This document shows, piece after piece, positions 34,652 to 43,860 of a DNA stretch of 64,000 bases. Source of the stretch: Legionella sheltonii (lineage in GTDB: Bacteria; Pseudomonadota; Gammaproteobacteria; Legionellales; Legionellaceae); the NCBI RefSeq assembly GCF_026191355.1, contig NZ_JAPHOQ010000007.1:124001-188000 (forward strand), in the 5' to 3' direction. Within the stretch, counting starts at the first letter, position 1. Every line of letters begins with the position of its first letter. The translations under genes were made by a program, and so were the position numbers. A model generated the notes under the pieces. That model saw only the letters and a program-made list of their open reading frames with translations, made no database searches and had not been told where the DNA came from.

Positions 34652-35407
34652 TTGAATCCGACAAACAAACAAGAAGCAAAAGTTGCTTTAGTCACTGGTG
34701 GAGCACGTCGAATTGGTGCCGCAACAGTCAAAACCCTGCATGCAGCAGGATATAAAACAATCATTCATTGCCATCATTCATTGCAAGAGGCTCATTCTCT
34801 TGCAGCAGGTTTAAATGAGCAACGACCAAATAGCGCCTTTGTTTTACAAAGAGAAATAACCGAATCGGGTGCAGCAGAAGAGATCATTACCTCCATACAA
34901 GATTGGACCGGTCGTTTGGATTTGTTAGTCAATAATGCCTCCGTTTTCATCCGTACTGAATTTACTGCATTTGTTGAAACGGATTGGGATGCTCTTTTTA
35001 ATGTCCATGTTAAGGCACCCTTTTTACTGAGCCTTGCAGCGCGTCCATTACTGGCCAAACATTCTGGAGCCATTATCAACATAACGGATACCCATGCAGA
35101 AAAACCACTGAAAGGCTACTCGGTGTATTGTCAAAGCAAAGCTGCCTTGGAAATGCAAACGAAAAGCTTGGCCCGCGAATTTGCTCCCGAAATCAGGGTC
35201 AATGCCATTGCTCCAGGCGCAACCGCCTGGCCTGAGAATTTCAACACGCTCACTCCAGAAAGAAAAGAAGAAATTATTGCGAAAACTCCATTAAAAAAAC
35301 ATGGTGATCCAGAATATATTGCCCAGGCCATTGTAGCTTTGGCTGAAAATCCCTATATCACCGGGCAGATACTTAAAGTGGATGGCGGAAGAAGCTTGCT
35401 AGGCTAA
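34652..35407 (+). CDS. Pteridine reductase-like SDR protein
   Basis: A 251-residue short-chain reductase. The cofactor motif is TGGARRIG with an Arg where most SDRs have Gly, the hallmark of PTR1/FolM pteridine reductases. NNASVF, an Asp for the usual Ser (NITDTHAE) and YCQSKAALEM complete the active site. It would reduce dihydro- or biopterins with NADPH. The start is TTG 34652 after an AGGGAAAA ribosome-binding site. It is divergent from the PTPS-like gene, suggesting linked pterin metabolism. Confidence 0.85.
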   Translation: MNPTNKQEAKVALVTGGARRIGAATVKTLHAAGYKTIIHCHHSLQEAHSLAAGLNEQRPNSAFVLQREITESGAAEEIITSIQDWTGRLDLLVNNASVFIRTEFTAFVETDWDALFNVHVKAPFLLSLAARPLLAKHSGAIINITDTHAEKPLKGYSVYCQSKAALEMQTKSLAREFAPEIRVNAIAPGATAWPENFNTLTPERKEEIIAKTPLKKHGDPEYIAQAIVALAENPYITGQILKVDGGRSLLG

Positions 35408-35482
35408 ATAAATTATTATCTAATTGCTTAATGAAGAAACTTATTAAATAATAGGTAAAAAACACAAGGAGATCGTGACTTT

Positions 35483-36493
35483 ATGAAAAAAATAGGAGCT
35501 TTTCTATTTATTGCCTTAAATACCAGTTTGCTACATGCTGGGGCTATGGGGGTAATAAAACCCTCTTGCGAGACTGATGATGTAACTGTTCCCTGTCCAT
35601 GCAATGCATGGGAAATAGGTATTAGCGCTTTATATTTACAACCAAACACTAATTCAGACCTGCTCAACCCTACATTGACTGTAAATCATTTCCAAACGGA
35701 TGGCACAACTACCCAAACGTTCAATACCATTAAATCCTCTTGGGATTGGGGTTTTTTGCTGGAAGGAGGCTATCATTTTAACACTGGAAATGACCTTAAT
35801 TTAAATTGGTTGCACTTTAGAGGAAATCATTCCAGTAGTATCCTTACCAACATCAATGAAAACCCAGCGGTAAACCCATTTATAGCAGATATTACTACTC
35901 ATTTGAGATTCGACACTTATTTTGATGCGGTCAATCTTGAATTGGCACAAAGCAGCTCCTTTGGTGAAAATACAGACATCCGTTTTTATGGCGGAGGACA
36001 ATATGTCAACTCCAAGATTAAACGTGCGGAATATGATTTTGAAAATGTCATTTTCTTCCCTCCTAATACTGTGGTTCAAGAATCAGTAGCTCATACGAAA
36101 TTCCAAGGTGCAGGCCCTCGTGTGGGGATAGACATGGCTCATAAACTGAACCATGGTTTCGCTGTATTTGCTCAAAGTGCTACAGCAATACTCCTTGGCG
36201 AAAGAAAAGCAAAATTATCAGGGGCAAATATAAGCGGACCCAATGTTTTTCCTTTTAGCGCGCAAGCCAAAGGCACCCATATCGTTCCCGAATTGGAAGC
36301 ACAATTAGGCTTAAGCTATCAATGGGGCAGCTGCATGAGCGGACAACTTACCTTAATGGGCGGTTGGATGTGGCAACATTATTTTGATATGTTTCTTCTT
36401 CCTCCCGGAGGAAACTCTAATCCTGCAACAGTTGTAACCCAGAATGATTTCTCTCTGGATGGTCCTTTTATCAAAGCAAAATGGCTTTCTTGA
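35483..36493 (+). CDS. Legionella major outer membrane protein family porin
   Basis: A 336-residue protein with a signal peptide (MKKIGAFLFIALNTSLLHAG). The mature part begins with a Cys-containing segment (CETDDVTVPCPCNAWEIGISA) and includes LYLQPNTNSD, DWGFLLEGGYHF and repeated beta-strand segments typical of the Legionella_OMP family. The protein is a disulfide-linked outer-membrane barrel. The family is essentially restricted to Legionellaceae, which supports the organism call. AAGGAGAT precedes the start. Confidence 0.88.
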   Translation: MKKIGAFLFIALNTSLLHAGAMGVIKPSCETDDVTVPCPCNAWEIGISALYLQPNTNSDLLNPTLTVNHFQTDGTTTQTFNTIKSSWDWGFLLEGGYHFNTGNDLNLNWLHFRGNHSSSILTNINENPAVNPFIADITTHLRFDTYFDAVNLELAQSSSFGENTDIRFYGGGQYVNSKIKRAEYDFENVIFFPPNTVVQESVAHTKFQGAGPRVGIDMAHKLNHGFAVFAQSATAILLGERKAKLSGANISGPNVFPFSAQAKGTHIVPELEAQLGLSYQWGSCMSGQLTLMGGWMWQHYFDMFLLPPGGNSNPATVVTQNDFSLDGPFIKAKWLS

Positions 36494-36536
36494 TGTTAAA
36501 GTCCTTTGCACTGGGTACTACCCTTATCCAATCATG

Positions 36537-36557
36537 TGCCGCGGGTTATCCGCGGCA
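36537..36557. repeat. Hairpin repeat of the TGCCGCGR-N5-YCGCGGCA type
   Basis: TGCCGCGG-GTTAT-CCGCGGCA. The stem matches the hairpins inside the IS5-like inverted repeats at 7214-7234 and 7979-7999, with a different loop. It sits 21 bases before the O-antigen-ligase-like gene. Confidence 0.8.
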
Positions 36558-36577
36558 TCAATTAAGGTAGATCCAAA

Positions 36578-38515
36578 ATGGCTTTCACAGAAAAGCCTCA
36601 GCACATAGGCAGGGGGGGAGTTATTACGGCGCGTCTTCATAAAATAGTAGGAGCGCTATTTTTCCTCCTGCTGATCGCATCGTTTTTGTTTAAAGGTACA
36701 AGCGATTATTCGATTTTACTGATCAGCTACAGCTTGATGCTCGTAGTTCTAGTCCGTTCTATTTCTTTTCATTGGCCTTCAAAATCGATTCAAACGTCCA
36801 CCCTAACATTTTTGCTGGCTATCTGGCTTGCCTGGACAACTATCCCGCCGCTGCTGGGCTGGGTTCCGAATACCGCTTTTTTCGGCATTTTCCAGTGTAC
36901 GGCCTGGATCTTTGGATTTTTTTTAATGGCTCAAAAACCTCTTACTGAATGGTTATGGCAAAATTTGCTGAGGATACTCTGGGTATTGGGTTTAATCTGT
37001 GCGGTGTATGCTCTTATGCAACTCTTGGTTAGAAATGCAATGCCTACTGGATTTTTTGCAAGTAAAAATACTGCCGCAGCCTTTTTAATGATGGTTAACC
37101 TATTATTGATGGGAAAATTCTTTAGCTTAAATCATCCTGAATTTATTGACATAAACTCATCCAAAGTACCCAAGATACTTCATAAGGCTTTTCTTTTAAT
37201 CAGTATTTACATGATCACCTTTGCTTTATTCGCGGCATTAAGCCGCGGCGTGATCCTTTGTTTTATTTTCTTCACTGTACTAGAAATTGCTTTGTCTCGT
37301 CAGGCGATAAAAATAAAAACGATTTATCAATTATCCGCAGTCCTGGTTCTGGCTTTAATTACTCTGTATCTCTTGGCGCAACCTGCCATACATCATCGAC
37401 TGGATTTACTTGCTCATGAGAAATCACGTCTCGTTATTTGGCAAGGTGCATGGCACTTATGGCAAATAACCCCTTGGTACGGTTTAGGTATTTTCAATTT
37501 TAAACAGTACTATCCGGCATTTAGTTTACCCGGCGATGGCTCAAATCTCGAATACGCGCACAATGACTTTTTACAATTATTAATTGAAACAGGAGTTCCT
37601 GGTGTTGTTATTCTAATGGGTGTGATGGTAACTTTCATTGTTTATTTAAGCCGCTACTTAAAAAAGCAAAATAAAAATCCCATAACCTGTATCCAAGCTA
37701 TGGCTTGTTTTGCCGCATTAGGTGCTTTAATTTGCCATAGTATTATTGATTTCAACTTCTACGTATTTCCCATGAATCTCCTCATGGGATGTTGTTTAGG
37801 ATATCTCTATTATTTCTTTAAGAAAGAAGGCTGTGTCCAAATTTATTTATTGTCAGCTGGAAAAAGTATTTGGATTCTACAAAGCAGTCTAATGATATTT
37901 CTTTTACTTTTAAGCAGTTACTTTATCCGTTTTTTAATCCTAGAACACTATATAGGGAAAACGGAGACGGCACTTCAGGAAAAACAATTTCGTCAGGCAG
38001 TTCATCACAGCAACCAGGCTTTAAAGTCATTTCATTTTGTGGAAATTCAAAGTCTGCAAATCGATGCGTACCTCCAATTGATCCAGAATGCAACATCAGA
38101 GCACCTACGTCATTATTGGACAGAAAAAGCGGTAACTGCCATTAATCATGCAATCGCGATGAATCCCTACTTTGCCCGTTCTTATTTTCAAATGGCTTTG
38201 TTACAAAGCTTAGTGTTTAATGAGCCCCGAGAGGCAAAAGAATATTTTCTTAAGGCGCTAAAAAATAATCCACATTTTTGTTTGGCTCGACTTACTTTTG
38301 CCCGCTTCTTAGTAGAGGAAAAAGAACTGCAGCCCGCTCAGCAAGTTTTGGAGGCTGGTCTTCATTATCCCATTCCTCCGGATTATATTGAGCTTTATCT
38401 CAATTATCTGGCTAAACTTCGTTTTGAAAACGGTGATCAGCAAGGAGCCCAAAAAGTAGCCGAACGATTACAACATCTGTATGTTTATCAACAAGATTAT
38501 AGTGATCTAATCTAA
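36578..38515 (+). CDS. O-antigen ligase/Wzy-type polytopic protein with C-terminal TPR-like region
   Basis: A 645-residue protein. About a dozen membrane helices fill residues 20-455. The periplasmic loop contains SRLVIWQGAWHLWQITPWYG and YAHNDFLQLLIETGVPG, the conserved signatures of the O-antigen ligase / polymerase family. The C-terminal 190 residues are soluble and repeat-like (QAVHHSNQAL, FARSYFQMALLQ, CLARLTFARFLV), resembling TPR helices. It could ligate or polymerise surface glycans, or glycosylate proteins in the way PglL does; the sequence does not decide. Confidence 0.8.
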   Translation: MAFTEKPQHIGRGGVITARLHKIVGALFFLLLIASFLFKGTSDYSILLISYSLMLVVLVRSISFHWPSKSIQTSTLTFLLAIWLAWTTIPPLLGWVPNTAFFGIFQCTAWIFGFFLMAQKPLTEWLWQNLLRILWVLGLICAVYALMQLLVRNAMPTGFFASKNTAAAFLMMVNLLLMGKFFSLNHPEFIDINSSKVPKILHKAFLLISIYMITFALFAALSRGVILCFIFFTVLEIALSRQAIKIKTIYQLSAVLVLALITLYLLAQPAIHHRLDLLAHEKSRLVIWQGAWHLWQITPWYGLGIFNFKQYYPAFSLPGDGSNLEYAHNDFLQLLIETGVPGVVILMGVMVTFIVYLSRYLKKQNKNPITCIQAMACFAALGALICHSIIDFNFYVFPMNLLMGCCLGYLYYFFKKEGCVQIYLLSAGKSIWILQSSLMIFLLLLSSYFIRFLILEHYIGKTETALQEKQFRQAVHHSNQALKSFHFVEIQSLQIDAYLQLIQNATSEHLRHYWTEKAVTAINHAIAMNPYFARSYFQMALLQSLVFNEPREAKEYFLKALKNNPHFCLARLTFARFLVEEKELQPAQQVLEAGLHYPIPPDYIELYLNYLAKLRFENGDQQGAQKVAERLQHLYVYQQDYSDLI

Positions 38516-38575
38516 GTTTTCTTCAAATGTTCCATCTAAAAATTCAATGAACAAAAAGCATTTTTCTGGAGACCA

Positions 38576-39547
38576 TCAAATAATTACTGGATCTGTGGTA
38601 AATACAGCAAAAAATTGATGTATTTTTTCTAGAGAGTCCAATTGATAAAAACGTTGCAACAATGACGCATCAAACATTAACCCAAAATAGTAACGTACTA
38701 GAGATTTACTTTGCAAAATTGCTTTATATTCATTTTCTAATGCAGCCAGACCCTGTAAGTGATGCATAAATAAATTAATTTTTTCATCGAGGTTCACAAC
38801 CCCATGGGATTGTTGCAGTAACTGCTGATAAAGCCAAGGCTTGCCAGTTCCAGCGCGCGATATCATATACGCATCACAACCACTTACTTCGATTGCTCTT
38901 TGTAAACTGGTCACATCGTGAATATCGCCATTTGCAATCACAGGAATAGTAATACCTTGTTTGATTTGCGCGATTTGCTGTAAATCAGAGGCCACATCGT
39001 AGTCATCAATCCAACGCCGTCCATGCACAATCAGGGCATCCGCTCCCGCTTCTTCAATTTGCTTCGCCAGTACAAGATCCTGTTTATTGCCTTGTATGCG
39101 AATTTTAATCGTTAAAGGAATAGTAATTGCAGCGCGAACTTCTTTTATAATTTGAACCAATTGCTCTGGAACGTCCAGCAAGGCACTTCCCGCCCCCTTT
39201 TTACGTATTTTGGGTTTAGGGCATCCACAATTTATATCAATGATGTCGGCGCCATGGAGCTGCAACCGTTGCGCAGCTTGTGCCAGAATGTGCGGCTCGG
39301 TCCCTGCAATTTGATAAGCAAGAATCTGTTCCTCGGGCGCTCGGTAAATGTAACGTGAGTTTGCAGAGTGTTTATACAGAATATCTGTTGCAGAACTCAT
39401 TTCAGTAACACAATATGCAGGTGACGCATATTGATTAAATAAGATTCTGAATGGTGCACAGCTATAACCAGCCAAAGGACCTTGAATTAATCGATTGCCT
39501 AGAGTCAAAGAACCCAATTTAAAAGAACTATTAAGAAAAGCGTGCAT
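38576..39547 (-). CDS. tRNA-dihydrouridine synthase family protein
   Basis: A 323-residue FMN enzyme of the Dus family, which reduces uridine in tRNA to dihydrouridine. IQGPLAGYSCAPFR is the FMN-binding start; DINCGCPKPKIRKKGAGSAL holds the catalytic Cys, and KIRIQG, IVHGR and VIANGDIHD follow. Length and motifs fit DusB/DusC-type proteins, and the subtype is not clear. ATG 39547 is preferred to an adjacent TTG. Confidence 0.85.
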   Translation of the reverse strand: MHAFLNSSFKLGSLTLGNRLIQGPLAGYSCAPFRILFNQYASPAYCVTEMSSATDILYKHSANSRYIYRAPEEQILAYQIAGTEPHILAQAAQRLQLHGADIIDINCGCPKPKIRKKGAGSALLDVPEQLVQIIKEVRAAITIPLTIKIRIQGNKQDLVLAKQIEEAGADALIVHGRRWIDDYDVASDLQQIAQIKQGITIPVIANGDIHDVTSLQRAIEVSGCDAYMISRAGTGKPWLYQQLLQQSHGVVNLDEKINLFMHHLQGLAALENEYKAILQSKSLVRYYFGLMFDASLLQRFYQLDSLEKIHQFFAVFTTDPVII

Positions 39548-39660
39548 CAATTTATTTCATGGATATAATGAGGGCCTATTTTAACATACTTGAACCTAAA
39601 AAAAGCAGTTAAAATCACTGCGCAAGCTATAGGTACCGAATTAAACAGGAACAGCTTTTT

Positions 39661-40104
39661 ATGGACAAACGTTACTTATCCCCTCTGGAAATGCTCAATA
39701 TTGCAACACAACATGCCTATGCAGCAGATTATCTGTTACAACAAATTACCGATTGGACCTTTCGACAAGCCGATCCACTTGCCGTATTAACCCCTGTTAC
39801 TTCGCTGATGTACCAAGCGTTTCAACTGACATTAAAAGCTTATTGTTTGCATGAACACCGTCCTGTTAAAGAACACAAGAAACTTATGGAGCTGGTTGAA
39901 TTAAATAGCCATTTGGGTTTTTCTCGCCAAGAACTTGTTTTATTAAAGACACTAGCAAAGCAACAGGTTTTTCTTAAGGGAACGGATTACGATTTATGGG
40001 AAAATCAACAACAGCTCCATGTTTTTTGTGAAGAAATTCTTTCGCTGTATCAAAAGCTACAAACGATGATGCCACTAGAGCTTCATCCTGATTACCAGCA
40101 ATAA
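39661..40104 (+). CDS. HEPN-domain protein
   Basis: A 147-residue helical protein. Residues 40-75 (SLMYQAFQLTLKAYCL then HEHRPVKEHKKLMEL) resemble a HEPN core, and Arg67-x4-His72 is the RX4-6H motif of HEPN ribonucleases. HEPN proteins often pair with MNT nucleotidyltransferases as toxin-antitoxin systems; no MNT gene lies next to it. AGGAACAG precedes the ATG. Its role is unknown. Confidence 0.6.
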   Translation: MDKRYLSPLEMLNIATQHAYAADYLLQQITDWTFRQADPLAVLTPVTSLMYQAFQLTLKAYCLHEHRPVKEHKKLMELVELNSHLGFSRQELVLLKTLAKQQVFLKGTDYDLWENQQQLHVFCEEILSLYQKLQTMMPLELHPDYQQ

Positions 40105-40324
40105 TCAATACCGTGACCTGGGTAAAGCGAGACGTAGCCTCAGGTTTCTGACATCATCCTAAGTGCCGCGGCCATCCCCCCGACAAAAGCCTCCTCATCC
40201 CTGGAGATGCTCGGGCTGACGAGAACTCAGTTGTTCTTCCCCACTTGGCAGCGCGTACAATTCAAGTTAGGATAAGTTCTCTTAATTTTATTCTTCGATG
40301 TTTTTCATATTTAAGGTAGAAATT
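40105..40324. other. Intergenic stretch, no gene seen
   Basis: Contains only fragments resembling dispersed repeats (AGTGCCGCGGCC near 40172 and GCTCGGGCTGACGAGAACTC near 40210) and the probable promoter of the MoxR operon. No ORF with a ribosome-binding site was found. Confidence 0.5.
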
Positions 40325-41326
40325 ATGGCGCAGGTAGAAGACAATAAAACTGGAAATGCTGTACAGCACCAAATATTACAGTTAAGTCATCGCTTAAATT
40401 CGCAAATTTTAGGCCAAAATGAATTAATCTCACGTTTGCTCATTGCCTTACTTGCTGATGGCCATTTACTAGTAGAAGGCGCCCCCGGATTGGCAAAAAC
40501 CCGGGCGGTTAAAGAGTTATCTGATGGGGTTGAAGGCAATTTTCATCGCATCCAATTTACACCTGATTTGTTACCTGGCGATTTAACCGGTACGGATGTA
40601 TATCATCCACAAAATGGTTCTTTTGTATTTCAACCAGGGCCTATATTCCATCATTTGCTTTTAGCAGATGAAATTAACCGTGCCCCAGCAAAAGTACAAT
40701 CGGCCTTACTTGAAGCAATGGCTGAAAGACAAGTTACTATAGGAGGCAAGACCTATCCACTGCCTGAATTATTTTTAGTTATGGCAACCCAAAACCCCAT
40801 TGAGCAGGAAGGAACATATCCTTTGCCTGAAGCCCAATTGGACCGATTTTTGATGTACGTAAAAATTAGTTATCCTGATGCCAAAGTAGAGCACGATATA
40901 TTGGCATTATCACGCAAAGAAGCCCTAGGCGCTACAATGGCCACCAAACCACTCTCATCAGAGAAATTATCACAAAAAACATTATTCGAAGCACGGAAAC
41001 AAGTACTTAATGTGCATACAAGCGAAGCATTGGAAAACTATCTAGTGCAATTAGTGGTCGCAACACGTAATCCGGGTATATACAGTGAAGAACTAGGCCG
41101 TTGGTTGCGTTTTGGTGCCAGCCCGCGCGCCACCATTGCTTTGGACCGCTGTTCCAAAGCTCATGCCTGGCTTTCTGGTAGAGATTATGTCACTCCAGAT
41201 GACATTCATGTTATTGCGCATGATGTATTACGACATCGAATTTTGTTAAGTTTTGAAGCTGAGGCGGAAGGAATCAACAGCAATGATTTTATTGACTCTT
41301 TATTACGTTTAGTTGCTGTTCCGTAG
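40325..41326 (+). CDS. MoxR-family AAA+ ATPase
   Basis: About 333 residues. Walker A VEGAPGLAKTRAV, Walker B LLLADEINRAPAKVQSALLEAM and sensor MATQNPIEQEGTYPLPEAQLDRF are exactly the MoxR pattern. MoxR ATPases act as chaperones with von Willebrand-factor A proteins, which follow here. ATG 40325 is preferred over an upstream ATG (40298) because AAGGTAGA precedes it. First gene of a seven-gene operon. Confidence 0.93.
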   Translation: MAQVEDNKTGNAVQHQILQLSHRLNSQILGQNELISRLLIALLADGHLLVEGAPGLAKTRAVKELSDGVEGNFHRIQFTPDLLPGDLTGTDVYHPQNGSFVFQPGPIFHHLLLADEINRAPAKVQSALLEAMAERQVTIGGKTYPLPELFLVMATQNPIEQEGTYPLPEAQLDRFLMYVKISYPDAKVEHDILALSRKEALGATMATKPLSSEKLSQKTLFEARKQVLNVHTSEALENYLVQLVVATRNPGIYSEELGRWLRFGASPRATIALDRCSKAHAWLSGRDYVTPDDIHVIAHDVLRHRILLSFEAEAEGINSNDFIDSLLRLVAVP

Positions 41327-41454
41327 CTTGGGGTTTAGGACACTACCATTAAGTTCCTTCCTCCCCATGCTTGGGCTGGCCCAACAAATTAATAGCCTTG
41401 AATTTGGTGGGTTCAACCCCCATTTACACAGCATTTGAGGTATATGAGGTTTTT

Positions 41455-42366
41455 ATGGCTAATGGCGTTATTGCAGAATTAAATGAGTTAATTGATTTAA
41501 GGCGTTACGTGCAATCCGTTCATTATCACCCGGAGGGTAAAGCAATACGCTCCGGCAATCATTTATCCAAATTACGTGGTCGTGGCATGGATTTTGCTGA
41601 AGTTAGGAATTATCAGGCAGGTGATGAAATACGCCATATGGAGTGGCGCGTTACTGCACGTACCGGTAGACCACATGTCAAAATTTATCAAGAAGAGCGT
41701 GAAAGGCCAGTGGTCATTCTCACAGATTTTAATCCTTCAATGATTTTCGGTACTCGCATTGCGTTTAAATCAGTGATTGCTGCCCGATTAGCGGCGCTTC
41801 TTGCTTGGACAGTAATCAAGGAAGGCGATAGAGTAGGTGGTGTATTCTTCTCAGCCACTGATCACAGTGAATTTACTCCTCGCAGTCGTGATATGGGTGT
41901 ATTGCCTTTGTTAGCCTCTTTGAGTCGATATACTGATCAGAGCGAAGAACAAAGAGAAGCCAAACCCAGGTTGCTTAGTGATGCATTAGCACGCTTACGG
42001 CGCGTGGTGAGACCAGGGAGTATCCTGGTTCTGATCAGTGATTTTTACTCGATGGACAGTGAATGTGAAAAGCATTTAAATCGATTACGCTATCATAATG
42101 ACATCCTAGCCTATCATATTTGTGATCGAGTGGAGCTTTCTCCACCCAAACCACAGCAATATGCGATGACGAATGGACAGCAAGAAATAATACTTGATAC
42201 CAGCTTACATTCAGTGAACACCGCTTATGAGCAATATTGCCAACAGCGCCTAGATCATTTGCAAAATCAATTACGGCGCTTGTGCATTCAGTATGTACAG
42301 GTTACAGCAGATGTAAATTTAGCACAGATGGTACGTCAAACGTTTCCCAGGAGGTCTCGTGGCTAA
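41455..42366 (+). CDS. DUF58 domain protein (MoxR partner)
   Basis: About 303 residues with the DUF58 core: GRGMDFAEVRNYQAGDEIRH then MEWRVTARTGRPHVKIYQEE, and a VWA-like fold afterwards (VVILTDFNPSM, LVLISDFYSMD). ATG 41455 has GAGGT seven bases upstream; the 28 extra codons of the longer frame are unlike the family. DUF58 proteins occur with MoxR ATPases in envelope stress or maturation systems. It overlaps the next gene by eight bases. Confidence 0.9.
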   Translation: MANGVIAELNELIDLRRYVQSVHYHPEGKAIRSGNHLSKLRGRGMDFAEVRNYQAGDEIRHMEWRVTARTGRPHVKIYQEERERPVVILTDFNPSMIFGTRIAFKSVIAARLAALLAWTVIKEGDRVGGVFFSATDHSEFTPRSRDMGVLPLLASLSRYTDQSEEQREAKPRLLSDALARLRRVVRPGSILVLISDFYSMDSECEKHLNRLRYHNDILAYHICDRVELSPPKPQQYAMTNGQQEIILDTSLHSVNTAYEQYCQQRLDHLQNQLRRLCIQYVQVTADVNLAQMVRQTFPRRSRG

Positions 42367-42844
42367 CACTGATCCCTTGGCACAGTTAAAAGACATCCAT
42401 CTTCCTACTCCGATTGGTTGGTGGCCATTGGCTCCTGGATGGTATATTCTGATGGGACTCATTTTATTTACAGCAATCCTACTCGCTTATAGTGCTTATA
42501 AAAGACATCGTCATGCATTGGCTAAGAAACACGCTTTGCTTTTGTTACATGAATATCTAAAAAACTATGAAAAAGAACAGAATAGCTCGTTGGCCAGCGC
42601 TCATATTTCGGAATTGTTACGCCGAGTCGCTCTTGTCTATTATCCAAGGGAACGTGTTGCCAGTTTGCATGGGGAAGAATGGCTTAAATTTTTAAATGAA
42701 ACCAGCAAAGGACTTGATTTTTATTTGGTGAAAGACATGTTGTTAGATGCTCCATTTAAAACAGGGGAAACCATGGATCTCAACCCCTTGTTCACCACCG
42801 CACAACTCTGGATTAAACAAAGGAGAGTGCCATGTTCGAATTAG
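42359..42844 (+). CDS. DUF4381 domain membrane protein
   Basis: A 161-residue protein starting at GTG 42359 after AGGAGGT. PTPIGWWPLAPGWYIL leads into one membrane helix near residues 25-45, then a basic helical cytoplasmic domain. This is the DUF4381 layout that regularly sits between DUF58 and the BatA-like gene. No enzymatic motif is visible. Confidence 0.85.
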   Translation: MANTDPLAQLKDIHLPTPIGWWPLAPGWYILMGLILFTAILLAYSAYKRHRHALAKKHALLLLHEYLKNYEKEQNSSLASAHISELLRRVALVYYPRERVASLHGEEWLKFLNETSKGLDFYLVKDMLLDAPFKTGETMDLNPLFTTAQLWIKQRRVPCSN

Positions 42845-43860
42845 CCAATCCTTGGGTTTTAATCTTGTTACCTTTACCCTTACTCTTTTGGTTTTTAATA
42901 CCAAGAGCCAGAGTACAGTTGCCGGCTGCGTTGAAAGTCCCTTTTTTTGCTGATATGGTTCTCATCGCCGATAAAGAGAAACGCTCTGTTTCAGCACAAT
43001 ATTCACTGATAATTCCAGCTATGGTGTGGTTATTATTGGTTATTGCTTTAGCAGGCCCCCGTTGGATTGGTGCTCCCAAACCCATTGCGCGTGAAGGTTT
43101 TAACATCATGCTGGCTTTAGATTTATCTGGCAGTATGGAAATTCCTGATATGCTCCTCTATGGACGACCTGTAAGTCGTTTAAGCGTAGTAAAAAGTGCT
43201 GCGGAGCAATTTGTACGCGATCGGTCAGGAGACAAAATTGGCCTGATCCTCTTCGGAACGCGCGCTTACTTGCAGACACCACTTACTTATGACCGACATA
43301 CCATTCTTTTACGTCTTGAAGATGCCACCGCTGGCCTTGCAGGGAAAACCACCTCCATTGGCGATGCCGTTGGTCTTGCTGTAAAACGGTTGGATGATGT
43401 CCCCAAAAAAGGAAGAATTCTGATTTTATTGACTGACGGAGCAAATAATTCCGGCATACTTGCCCCACTAAAAGCAGCAGAACTCGCTAAAGAAGAAGGA
43501 ATTAAAATCTACACCATAGGCTTAGGTTCTGAAGCAGATTCAAGAGCCTTAGTGGGTGATTTTATAATGCAAAATGCTTCCGCAGATTTGGATGAAGAGA
43601 CCTTACAAAAAATGTCTGACATGACTGGGGGGCGTTATTTCCGCGCTACAGATACAGAAACATTACATTCTATTTATAAAACAATTAACGAGTTGGAAAC
43701 CGTAAGTCAGGAACAAGCGACTGTGCGACCACAAAAAGAATATTATCCATGGTGTGTTGGTATGGCATTATTACTTTGTTTCTCTTGGCTAATTAGCAAA
43801 GCAGGCCTGAACTTGAGCGTAAACTCTGTGGTATCAAGTCGGGGGGCATTAAAATCATGA
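42832..43860 (+). CDS. BatA-like VWA-domain membrane protein
   Basis: A 342-residue protein. Two N-terminal membrane helices are followed by a von Willebrand factor A domain with the MIDAS motif LALDLSGSMEIPDM and LLTDGANNSG, then a C-terminal helix (WCVGMALLLCFSWLIS). MIDAS motifs bind a divalent metal and protein partners. First of the paired VWA proteins of the Bat (Bacteroides aerotolerance-like) operon; overlaps both neighbours. Confidence 0.92.
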   Translation: MFELANPWVLILLPLPLLFWFLIPRARVQLPAALKVPFFADMVLIADKEKRSVSAQYSLIIPAMVWLLLVIALAGPRWIGAPKPIAREGFNIMLALDLSGSMEIPDMLLYGRPVSRLSVVKSAAEQFVRDRSGDKIGLILFGTRAYLQTPLTYDRHTILLRLEDATAGLAGKTTSIGDAVGLAVKRLDDVPKKGRILILLTDGANNSGILAPLKAAELAKEEGIKIYTIGLGSEADSRALVGDFIMQNASADLDEETLQKMSDMTGGRYFRATDTETLHSIYKTINELETVSQEQATVRPQKEYYPWCVGMALLLCFSWLISKAGLNLSVNSVVSSRGALKS

